A stretch of 6,385 nt of DNA from Micrococcales bacterium (GTDB taxonomy: Bacteria; Actinomycetota; Actinomycetes; S36-B12; UBA5976), in NCBI GenBank assembly GCA_024640585.1, contig JAHEEQ010000140.1, positions 1 through 6,385 of the forward strand, given 5' to 3'. Shown one piece after another: positions 1-5,865 of this stretch; the first letter of the stretch is position 1; the number at the start of each line of letters is the position of its first letter. A program made the position numbers and the translations under genes. The notes beneath the pieces are model-generated. The model worked only from the letters and a program-made list of their open reading frames with translations. It did no database searches and was not told the DNA's origin.

Positions 1-1
1 A

Positions 2-145
2 AGTAATCGGGTCTTATCACGCTCTGAGTCGACTGTGGTGGCAGAACGGTTAGCAAAGCAGATGGGTACATCGGTAGGTATGTTGGAGCAGCACTAATCC
101 AAGATGACTGCGACTATGGCAGCTGAGCGACTGGCGTATTGGTAA
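2..145 (+). pseudogene. C-terminal end of a tyrosine recombinase/integrase, interrupted at the catalytic tyrosine codon
   Basis: Only the tail of this gene is in the window; the rest lies to the left. Frame 2 reads ...LAKQMGTSVGMLEQH, a pattern typical of the last conserved box of phage and island integrases. In that family the next residue is the nucleophilic tyrosine, as in EQHYSKL or EKHYSHL. Here the codon is TAA (95-97). The same frame then continues with SKMTATMAAERLAYW up to a second TAA (143-145), which matches the usual family tail (YSKLTATMAA...). A single base change of TAT or TAC therefore removes the tyrosine and everything after it. The product should be unable to cleave DNA unless the stop is read through. 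The fragment is convergent with the leftward genes that begin at 161. The family assignment comes from memory of this box; the upstream residues (SNRVLSRSESTVV) are less diagnostic and cannot be extended. Confidence 0.75.
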
Positions 146-160
146 CAAGACAGCAGCTAG

Positions 161-427
161 CTATAAATTAGCTTGTCGTGCGCCTTTCATTAATCCCAGT
201 TTCTCAATCAGTATTTCCATGCTGTCGTTGGGATTGGCAATAATCAGTTCATCAAACGCAATAGATTCTTCAAGAGTCATGGGCAGACTCCACACTCCCT
301 CGTAGTGTGTTTTAAGCAGTTTGCGTGCTGCTTCAGCGTGAATCTCCCATCCACGCTGACGGTGAACTATGTCAGCTAAGCAACTTGGGCGCTTAATGCC
401 TTGTGGGTAGCAACCTGTTCGTTTCAT
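161..427 (-). CDS. Small protein of unknown function (88 residues)
   Basis: I do not recognise this protein. It is soluble-looking, with no signal peptide or membrane segment. The N-terminus is basic with scattered cysteines (MKRTGCYPQGIKRPSCL), the middle is helical (about residues 25-45), and an acidic helical stretch includes TLEESIAFDELI. It is the second gene of a leftward pair, behind the 295-residue gene that ends at 478. The start is uncertain. The frame stays open to a TTG at 475 (104 residues), but that would put palindrome copy 1 (452-470) inside the coding region, while the other two copies lie between genes. I therefore prefer the ATG at 427. Neither start has a strong ribosome binding site; GAAAG sits about 12 bases upstream of the ATG. 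The gene ends at TAG (161-163), close to the end of the convergent integrase remnant. Confidence 0.6.
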   Translation of the reverse strand: MKRTGCYPQGIKRPSCLADIVHRQRGWEIHAEAARKLLKTHYEGVWSLPMTLEESIAFDELIIANPNDSMEILIEKLGLMKGARQANL

Positions 428-451
428 ATGCAATGTGTCTTTCGTGTTTTG

Positions 452-470
452 AACTCTCAAAAAGAGAGTT
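452..470. repeat. Palindrome copy 1 (AACTCTC-N5-GAGAGTT)
   Basis: The plus strand reads AACTCTCAAAAAGAGAGTT: perfect 7-base arms around a 5-base A loop. It begins 7 bases beyond the stop codon of the leftward 295-residue gene and lies upstream of the preferred ATG of the 88-residue gene. No T-run follows it in the direction of transcription, so it is not a standard rho-independent terminator. It could form a hairpin in the two-gene mRNA or serve as a protein-binding site. Confidence 0.8.
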
Positions 471-477
471 GCCAACG

Positions 478-1365
478 CTATTTGCTAACTTTACGCGGTT
501 TCCTGCTGGGGCCTGTTGCCCACGGATGTGGTTCTGTGAAGGGGAACACACCCTCAGTAGCATGTGCCATCAGAAAACGAGCCATCTTTAACGGTTCGCT
601 GGCTGCATTGGCAAGCATTTGCTCACCTTTATTACTTGTCGTGCTAGACGAGTTGTAAATTCTTTTCCCTTCATGACTAAGATTTTTTTGCAAAGAGAAT
701 TGAGTAAGAGTTAACTTTGGATTCGCCTCTTTTGCAGCCGTCCAATCCTTAAATATGGTGAGCCAAATATTTATTTGTTGATACGTCATTTTCGTGTCAC
801 GCTGCTGATGAACTTCAGCTGTGCTGTGCTCCCATCGATTGAAAGTCCTTGATGGTGCAAACATAGCATTACCTCCATCATCAGCTTTCAATATTTTTTT
901 GGTGGGTTTCGTCCCTTTTGTGACCTCTTCTAGGTAGTCGAATTGTTTAGCGACTAAAAGTTCGAATTGCCTAGTTAGTTGTGATGGTGACAGATTGAGT
1001 GGAATTTCGAGAATAAGTGTTGGTGGCTTATTGTGCTCATCACTCTGCTTGATGGTGTAGTCAAGCTCAACCTCACGTATCGGTCTATATGGAATAACTT
1101 CTGAAAAGATTTTGTGACCAGTTTTAAGCCACCATGACTCAAAAGTTAGCTTACGCAAATCACCAAACTGTTCCCATGTCTTTTTTGATGAGTCACTTGG
1201 GAACTTTTTGGTTTCACATATCTCAAGGTACCAAGGCGATGTTTGAAGCGTATCAAACCAAGCCTCATACAAAGTTCCTTTAGCAAGCTCTACTGATTTT
1301 TTAGGCTTGTATGGATAGGTGCGTTCCGCAGCGGATAAGCCTTTGTAGAAGAAATCAACTGACAT
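478..1365 (-). CDS. Hypothetical protein, 295 residues, aromatic-rich N-terminal region
   Basis: I cannot assign a function. The N-terminal third is rich in aromatics: LYEAWFDTL (32-40), SPWYLEI (43-49), WEQFGDLRKLTFESWW (64-79) and GHKIF (83-87). I associate this general pattern with uncharacterised proteins near integrases on proteobacterial islands, but cannot name a family. A central block (about 115-145) predicts strand then helix (LILEIPLNLSPSQLTRQFELL) and resembles the way such proteins couple a beta strand to a helical DNA-binding segment. Residues 180-240 are charged and helical, and the C-terminus is basic (GPSRKPRKVSK). No catalytic motif, signal peptide or membrane helix is visible. 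The ATG at 1365 is well supported by AGGAG (1375-1379 on the complement), 9 bases upstream. It is divergent from the 626-residue gene and probably cotranscribed with the small gene downstream. A regulatory or DNA-binding role is only a guess. Confidence 0.85.
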   Translation of the reverse strand: MSVDFFYKGLSAAERTYPYKPKKSVELAKGTLYEAWFDTLQTSPWYLEICETKKFPSDSSKKTWEQFGDLRKLTFESWWLKTGHKIFSEVIPYRPIREVELDYTIKQSDEHNKPPTLILEIPLNLSPSQLTRQFELLVAKQFDYLEEVTKGTKPTKKILKADDGGNAMFAPSRTFNRWEHSTAEVHQQRDTKMTYQQINIWLTIFKDWTAAKEANPKLTLTQFSLQKNLSHEGKRIYNSSSTTSNKGEQMLANAASEPLKMARFLMAHATEGVFPFTEPHPWATGPSRKPRKVSK

Positions 1366-1480
1366 AGGGTGCAGCTCCTAAATCAAAACCCTAACGAATA
1401 TTACTCCTGAGAAGCAATAGTTACGGCTGTTTGATAACTCCTATCAAGCAACTTAACTAACTTTCTAAGGAAAACATCAT
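1366..1480. promoter_or_regulatory. Divergent intergenic region between the leftward genes and the rightward cargo operon
   Basis: These 115 bases must hold promoters for both directions. On the minus strand, TAATAT (complement of 1398-1403) is a reasonable -10 box about 32 bases before the leftward ATG, but I see no good -35. On the plus strand no convincing -10/-35 pair stands out. Ribosome binding sites are clear on both sides: AGGAG (complement of 1375-1379) for the 295-residue gene, and AAGGA (1467-1471), 9 bases before the ATG of the 626-residue gene. The inverted repeat at 1431-1447 lies between the two start regions. Confidence 0.5.
1431..1447. promoter_or_regulatory. Inverted repeat TTGATA-N5-TATCAA, possible operator
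   Basis: Perfect 6-base arms flank a 5-base spacer (ACTCC), giving a 17-base dyad in the only divergent intergenic region of the window. Spacing and place suit a dimeric helix-turn-helix regulator controlling one or both directions. No gene for such a regulator is recognised nearby. A 6-base dyad can occur by chance in AT-rich DNA, so this is a weak call. Confidence 0.35.
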
Positions 1481-3361
1481 ATGCAACAAGCATTGAATGC
1501 CCAAACAGCAGTGGAAATGGGCACCACTACAAAAATCACAATGACTGATAAGGTCGCAGCTACTGCAGACAGCTCGGCAATCGCTGGTGACTATGTTGCT
1601 GATGCGGCCGCAGTTCAGCAACAAACGACGGCGATGAACACGCAACTGAACAACATGAAGCAATCTGCGGTTAATGTTGAAAAACAGTTCAAGATGGGCA
1701 ATAAGGCGCATTACACGCATTTGATCCAATTGGTTCTGTTCTGGATTGAAGCTGTGCTGATCAAAGGTTACTTGGATTCGATTTACACATCGAAATTGAG
1801 TAAATCATTCAAGAAGAAAGTTGATCATGGCATCAACTTTGCGCCCTTGCTTGCAACTGTGTGGGAAGGTGTTGGTAAATCTAGCGTGATGACTAACAAG
1901 TTCAACCGCAACTCTCGTGCGATGAATGTCATCTTGAATGAATACAACGCAAACCTTCAGAAGTATGCTGTCAACACAGTTGATCAATTGGTCGCATTTG
2001 TTGAGGATAAAGGCGGTATCGGTGGTTTGATTGACACGACTAAAGTTGTGGGCAATGAAAATGCAACAGATTTCGCCTCTGATTTGCAGTTGTGCAAAAC
2101 TGCTGCAACTCAAGATGCAGAAACGATTGCAAAGTTGGCACAAGAGGGTTTGAAGCACATTCAAAATTCCACCTCCTATCCAACAGCCAGCTTCCCCGCG
2201 AATGTGGTCTTGAATAAAGACAATTGCTCACTGGTGTTGATCAGCAAGACACACAATGGTCAATATGCTGTTGTTGATCAAATCACAGACACAGCGTTGA
2301 TCAACCAATCGCTTGCAAAGCAATATAGCGGCGATTTTGGTTCCCTCCCTAAGTCACTGCGTGTGATCGCAGAGACTGTTGCGACGCAGTGCTTGCCTAA
2401 TTCTTTGCAACACTCGTACAAGAGCTTGATCGAGGAGTCTGGGAAATTTGATGATGGTGAGAAGCGCCACATTGCACGTCGTCTCATCTACAAATCATCT
2501 GAAGGTCAGTTCTTGTTGAGTTCGATCCGTACGGACAGCTGTTTGGTGACTGTTGCAAAACCAAAAGAACAAGTCATTGAGGATGTTGACTACGATTTGC
2601 AACTGTCTTCTGCTTCGCGTCGTGAACTGGAGAAGAAAGTCATCAGCCCTCGCATGTTCAAGTCTTATAAATTGGAAGACTTGGGTGACAACGAGATCTT
2701 CCCAGCAAATGGTGCAACTTTTTCGCATGAACTGGTTTTGGAATCTGTGGCTGCTGGTGACGATGCACAAACGGATCGCATCGTCGTGTTCATGGACGCG
2801 GAGTCAACGCACGAAGAGTCATTCCGTCAAGTTGATGCTGCTGACCTGAGCAATGCGTCACCGCTGTGGGAACGTACTGTGAGTCCTTCATGGGTTAAAG
2901 AGTTCAACGTTTGCTTTACTAACAACTGGGTGGAAAGTCACGGTAAGCACATCAAACGTCCGCATCAAACTGTTTTGGAGTTGGAGTTCAAACGTCGTAT
3001 TGTCCAAGTTAATTTTTTCAAGAAGGGGTCGGACTACGACTACGACTTGACTGTTACAACACCAATTGCGGATGGTGAGAAGTATCGTACTCCATGCACT
3101 GTTCTTAGCAAGGACTTTGCAGTGGCAATGCATGCCTTGGGCGATTTGCCACTTTCAAATGATGTTGTCCTGCAAGTTTATGCAGGTTTTCTGAAGATTT
3201 CGTACGAAACGGATGCTGCTACATACGAGTTGTATATTCCATTCGCAGACGAGGCAGGTAAACGTTTTTCGACTGGCTTTACAAAGTATCAACTGGTTCG
3301 TTCGGACATTGATCCAGAGGATGACCTCACCTATCAAACAGAAGAAGAGATGGTGGAGTAA
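1481..3361 (+). CDS. Large protein of unknown function (626 residues), translationally linked partner of the TGT-like enzyme
   Basis: I do not recognise this family. The first 70 residues are Ala/Gln/Thr-rich and look like flexible or coiled helix. Residues 75-185 form a dense helical block with LVLFWIEAVLIKGYL (84-98), FNRNSRAMNVILNEYNANL (141-159) and a closing KGGIGGLI (177-184); the latter parts resemble helical segments of plasmid and island proteins that handle DNA. Residues 240-400 are mixed alpha/beta. The last 130 residues alternate short strands and a helix: LELEFKRRIVQVNFF (499-513), DFAVAMHALGDL (545-556), VVLQVYAGFLKISY (562-575) and TYELYIPFA (581-589). That order recalls half of a sliding-clamp domain, but the resemblance is by eye only. 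The tail is acidic (PEDDLTYQTEEEMVE). The start is backed by AAGGA 9 bases upstream. Its stop lies only 3 bases before the TGT-like ATG, so coupled translation and a shared complex are likely. Confidence 0.9.
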   Translation: MQQALNAQTAVEMGTTTKITMTDKVAATADSSAIAGDYVADAAAVQQQTTAMNTQLNNMKQSAVNVEKQFKMGNKAHYTHLIQLVLFWIEAVLIKGYLDSIYTSKLSKSFKKKVDHGINFAPLLATVWEGVGKSSVMTNKFNRNSRAMNVILNEYNANLQKYAVNTVDQLVAFVEDKGGIGGLIDTTKVVGNENATDFASDLQLCKTAATQDAETIAKLAQEGLKHIQNSTSYPTASFPANVVLNKDNCSLVLISKTHNGQYAVVDQITDTALINQSLAKQYSGDFGSLPKSLRVIAETVATQCLPNSLQHSYKSLIEESGKFDDGEKRHIARRLIYKSSEGQFLLSSIRTDSCLVTVAKPKEQVIEDVDYDLQLSSASRRELEKKVISPRMFKSYKLEDLGDNEIFPANGATFSHELVLESVAAGDDAQTDRIVVFMDAESTHEESFRQVDAADLSNASPLWERTVSPSWVKEFNVCFTNNWVESHGKHIKRPHQTVLELEFKRRIVQVNFFKKGSDYDYDLTVTTPIADGEKYRTPCTVLSKDFAVAMHALGDLPLSNDVVLQVYAGFLKISYETDAATYELYIPFADEAGKRFSTGFTKYQLVRSDIDPEDDLTYQTEEEMVE

Positions 3362-3364
3362 ACA

Positions 3365-4669
3365 ATGGAATTGCATAACACTAGCTATGCAATCTACCTC
3401 CCTGCGGTGAACACTGGCTACGTATCAACAGTAGCCAGCCCCTTGCCGCAGGGGCGTCGATTCCCCTCTGGTTTGACTCCCCAAGACTTGATGTTTTGGG
3501 AGCCAAACAATAATTGGCATTACCCCTATATGTTGCACAGCATTGGGCAGTATCCAGTCGGCAAAGAACCCCATGTCGCGATGAGTAAGGCGAATCGCAG
3601 ACAAAGTACCTTGGTTGGTGATAGCGGTGGCTATCAAATTGGCAAAGGAACTTTGAAAGGTTTGAAATACGTCAAACCCAAGCAGATGAAAGCGGCTGAT
3701 GCAGTTGATGCGTGGCGCTATGAATTTGCGGCACGTGAATGGATTACAAACTGGCTCGCGTCGGAATGTGACTACGCGATGACGATTGACATGCCTTTGT
3801 GGGCGCGAGCAAAAAAAGGCTTTAACTCACCATTTCATCGCTGCACTGTTCAGCAGCTGATTGCAATGACAGACCAAAACTTGCGGTGGATTGAGAAATA
3901 CAGTCCAGAGCATGTTCGTTGGCTTAACGTCATTCAAGGTGGCCCTACAGTTGTTGATGCAATTGCTTGGTGGGATCAAGTCAAATGGTTCCGAAAAGGT
4001 GGTTGGGCCATGGCTGGTTCAGCTGGCATTGCAGGTGGTCTGTACAACATGCTGGCAGTGTTGTTGATGATGCGTGAAGAAAACGCATTTGAAGCAGGTC
4101 AAGACTGGTTGCATGTGCTGGGTGTTTCGACTCCCTTTTGGGCCGTGGCATTGACCGCGATTCAAGAGGGGGTGCGTCATACCAATCCTGCATTGAAGGT
4201 TAGCTTTGATTCCAGTAGTCCATTTTTGGAAGGTGGTCGTTTTGAAGATGTTGCATTGACGCCATCATTTAGCAACTCTACCTATTCATGGTCTATCACA
4301 AAGGTTGATGCACCGCAGAAGCCTTCATACGCGGATGCTAATTGCACGGTGCCATTCCCGCATCAGCAAAGTCCTTTGGGCCGCTTGTTGATGGTCAATG
4401 AGCTGTGTGTGCAAGAGGGCATGTGGGAAAAGCGTCAATACGACAGCTTGAGCAATGCGTTGGTTATCAATCACAACATTTGGGTGTATCTCGATGCATT
4501 CAAACAAGCGAATGATCTTGTCGCAATTCGTGATGTCAATCGCATTCCGCCGGAGTACTTGCAATGTTTTGACTTGATCAAACACTTGTTCACTATGACG
4601 GGTAATTGGACTGTTGAACTGGAGAAAAACAAGGCTCTGCTGGACAAGGTTGCGCCGTATTGTTTGTGA
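3365..4669 (+). CDS. tRNA-guanine transglycosylase (TGT)-like enzyme, candidate DpdA-type 7-deazaguanine transglycosylase (434 residues)
   Basis: TGT enzymes swap guanine in a nucleic acid for a 7-deazaguanine through a covalent aspartate intermediate. The TGT motif series is present in order: DSGGYQ (86-91; usual DSGGFQ), DYAMTIDMP (136-144; Asp142 at the second base-binding Asp), NVIQGG (188-193; usual VQGG), a Gly-rich loop AMAGSAGIAGG (215-225; usual GG.S.G), LGVSTP (252-257; usual MGVGTP) and SFDSSSP (280-286; Asp282 at the catalytic Asp). The C-terminal CxCxxC...His zinc site of bacterial TGT is not visible; Cys327, 348, 401 and 433 are scattered. Together with the island context and the lack of other queuosine genes, this fits the DpdA branch, which acts on DNA in Dpd islands and some phages, better than a housekeeping Tgt. 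That specificity is inferred. GGAG (3355-3358) lies 6 bases before the ATG and overlaps the end of the upstream gene. A tRNA or other RNA substrate is not excluded. Confidence 0.85.
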   Translation: MELHNTSYAIYLPAVNTGYVSTVASPLPQGRRFPSGLTPQDLMFWEPNNNWHYPYMLHSIGQYPVGKEPHVAMSKANRRQSTLVGDSGGYQIGKGTLKGLKYVKPKQMKAADAVDAWRYEFAAREWITNWLASECDYAMTIDMPLWARAKKGFNSPFHRCTVQQLIAMTDQNLRWIEKYSPEHVRWLNVIQGGPTVVDAIAWWDQVKWFRKGGWAMAGSAGIAGGLYNMLAVLLMMREENAFEAGQDWLHVLGVSTPFWAVALTAIQEGVRHTNPALKVSFDSSSPFLEGGRFEDVALTPSFSNSTYSWSITKVDAPQKPSYADANCTVPFPHQQSPLGRLLMVNELCVQEGMWEKRQYDSLSNALVINHNIWVYLDAFKQANDLVAIRDVNRIPPEYLQCFDLIKHLFTMTGNWTVELEKNKALLDKVAPYCL

Positions 4670-4684
4670 TGGCTTAACCCTAGT

Positions 4685-4711
4685 GGCTAACTCTCAAAAT
4701 GAGAGTTAGCC
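4685..4711. repeat. Palindrome copy 2, longest version with 12-base arms
   Basis: The arms GGCTAACTCTCA and TGAGAGTTAGCC are perfectly complementary around an AAA loop, with the shared 19-base core at 4689-4707. It starts 15 bases after the stop of the TGT-like gene and ends 30 bases before the ATG of the zinc-ribbon gene. No T-run follows, so full termination is doubtful. It could stabilise the 3' end of the upstream message, lower expression of the downstream gene, or bind a protein as DNA. Confidence 0.85.
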
Positions 4712-4741
4712 GCATGCGAATTTACTGAACTAGGAGAAAGA

Positions 4742-5008
4742 ATGCTGCGTGATTTGAGCGAAGAAGAACTGCATGTTCAGCATCGGCGTTGCTTTGATAA
4801 CAAACGTTACGTCCATGTTGCTAAGGGCTGTGGGTGTTTTCACTGTTTGCGTCATTTTGAGGTCAGTGAAATTACTCACTGGTATGAAAGTGAGAAAGAA
4901 AAGACTGCAGCATGTCCGCATTGCCAGATCGATTCGGTGATCATCGAAACTGAACACGAACATATTGAGCACGATTTGCTGTGTCAACTGAACACGCTGT
5001 ATTTTTAG
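4742..5008 (+). CDS. Small zinc-ribbon protein (88 residues)
   Basis: The pattern CGCFHC...F....I..W........TAACPHCQIDSVI fits a widespread family of small cytoplasmic proteins of unknown role, often found on islands and prophages. Two CxxC knuckles, Cys32-Cys35 (CFHC) and Cys58-Cys61 (CPHC), should bind one zinc ion. The IDSVI segment right after the second knuckle is also characteristic. The N-terminus is charged and helical, and the C-terminus is His/Glu-rich (ETEHEHIEHDLL). The start is set by AGGAGA (4732-4737), 4 bases before the ATG, which is close but acceptable. It lies 72 bases downstream of the TGT-like gene on the same strand, with palindrome copy 2 between, so it may be cotranscribed or partly insulated. 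The TGT-like enzyme lacks its own zinc motif, but a functional link between the two is speculation. Confidence 0.85.
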   Translation: MLRDLSEEELHVQHRRCFDNKRYVHVAKGCGCFHCLRHFEVSEITHWYESEKEKTAACPHCQIDSVIIETEHEHIEHDLLCQLNTLYF

Positions 5009-5123
5009 TCCGTACAAGTCGAATGGGGCAAGAAGATCGTCATTTGTGATGACTTGATTTTGAGCTGGAAAGTTAGGTATGAAAAAAGCCTTGGACCAGT
5101 CCTAAGAGCTCACGTCTTCTCAA

Positions 5124-5142
5124 AACTCTCATTTTGAGAGTT
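5124..5142. repeat. Palindrome copy 3 (AACTCTCATTTTGAGAGTT)
   Basis: It starts 7 bases beyond the stop codon of the leftward recombinase, in the 141-base convergent gap between that gene and the zinc-ribbon gene. Read in the direction of the recombinase it is identical to the 19-base core of copy 2 read in the direction of the TGT-like gene. On the minus strand a short TTTT run follows the stem, so this copy could act as a weak terminator. The remainder of the gap (5009-5123) holds only small imperfect hairpins such as GGAC-CA-GTCC (5093-5102) and no supportable gene. Confidence 0.8.
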
Positions 5143-5149
5143 GGAAGAT

Positions 5150-5716
5150 TTAAATCAGTTCAACAGCATTGCGTTTCATCTCATCGTTTACGTCAATGTA
5201 TTTCTGCGTCACAGCTATTGAACGATGTCCTGCGAGGGATGCAAGCACACGAACGCCAATGCCTTTGTTCGCGAGGTTTGTGATGAAGCTGCGACGCATG
5301 GAGTGTGACGTGGCCCCTGCAATGCCTGCATTCTTGAAAAGCCAGTAAAAGTGCTGTGTCATGCCGCTTGCTGAGAATGGTTTTCGCCCAGCTGTAATAA
5401 ACAGTGGGTGCGTTAGTTGGAGTGGCTGACGCAGCTTGATGTACGTGGCAATTTCGTCACGCAGCTTTTGTGGGATAAACACTGTGCGTGGTTGTCGTCC
5501 CTTTGTTTGTGATGCGGCAAGACGGATTTCAGCTTTAACTGTTCCGTCTGCATTCGCCACGTTACCCAAGCTAAGGCTAGCTATTTCGCCAACCCGCATT
5601 CCGCTGTAGAACCCAGTAAGCAGCATTACGCGATTTCGTAGAGCAAAGTTGCGAGATGCGATGTAGGCAAGAACTTGCTCAAGTTCTGCAGGTGTGAGTG
5701 TTTTGGCTTGTGCCAT
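5150..5716 (-). CDS. Short tyrosine recombinase/integrase, catalytic domain only (188 residues)
   Basis: This is a site-specific recombinase that should cut and rejoin DNA through a tyrosine. The complete catalytic set is visible: Arg41 in GMRVGEI, Lys72 in TKGRQPR, His138 and Arg141 in HSMRR, His164 in LAGHRS, and the nucleophile Tyr173 in TQKYIDV. The protein begins almost directly at the catalytic domain (LTPAELEQVLAYI), so the N-terminal core-binding domain of usual 300-400 residue integrases is absent. The start is convincing: AAAGGA (complement of 5725-5730) lies 8 bases upstream of the ATG, and no upstream in-frame extension is apparent. This suggests a genuine short form, similar to small recombinases of plasmids and islands, rather than a truncation. 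It may mobilise this element or resolve/invert DNA. It differs in family from the left-edge integrase remnant. No att site could be identified. Confidence 0.92.
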   Translation of the reverse strand: MAQAKTLTPAELEQVLAYIASRNFALRNRVMLLTGFYSGMRVGEIASLSLGNVANADGTVKAEIRLAASQTKGRQPRTVFIPQKLRDEIATYIKLRQPLQLTHPLFITAGRKPFSASGMTQHFYWLFKNAGIAGATSHSMRRSFITNLANKGIGVRVLASLAGHRSIAVTQKYIDVNDEMKRNAVELI

Positions 5717-5752
5717 GTCGTGTGTCCTTTAGATAAATAAAAACGCACGAGC

Positions 5753-5859
5753 AAGTGTGTTTTCTTTAGCAAAATGACGCGACCAAAACCTGATGCACTG
5801 GCGGGTTAAAAAATCTTCAATGAAATCAACGCGATTGTGAAAAGTGTGATTTTCTTAAG
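5753..5859. repeat. Imperfect direct repeat pair near the recombinase start
   Basis: AAGTGTGTTTTCTTTAG (5753-5769) and AAGTGTGATTTTCTTAAG (5842-5859) match except for one inserted A and one end mismatch. Their starts are 89 bases apart, upstream of the recombinase gene. They could be accessory binding sites for the recombinase or a regulator. T-rich words recur easily, so chance is a real alternative. Confidence 0.3.
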
Positions 5860-5865
5860 TGCTTG

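Noticed and set aside
155..173. Hairpin AGCTA/TAGCT as a terminator for the integrase remnant or the 88-residue gene
   Set aside because: The stem is only 5 pairs in AT-rich DNA and no T-run follows, so it cannot be distinguished from chance.
401..658. Rightward open frames over the leftward gene pair
   Set aside because: They overlap the ends of both leftward genes and palindrome copy 1, have no good ribosome binding site and show no family pattern. They are shadows.
1868..1882. Walker A ATP-binding motif (GVGKSS) in the 626-residue protein
   Set aside because: The first glycine of GxxxxGK[ST] is missing (Val127 at that place), and no Walker B motif follows. The segment lies in a helical region.
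4013..4072. Membrane helix in the TGT-like protein
   Set aside because: Residues 217-236 are hydrophobic, but they match the Gly-rich loop and following helix of the TGT barrel.
4685..4711. Integron attC site
   Set aside because: The arms GGCTAAC...GTTAGCC resemble attC core boxes, but they do not fit the GTTRRRY consensus. The palindrome has only a 3-base loop and no paired internal boxes, and no integron-type integrase signature was seen.
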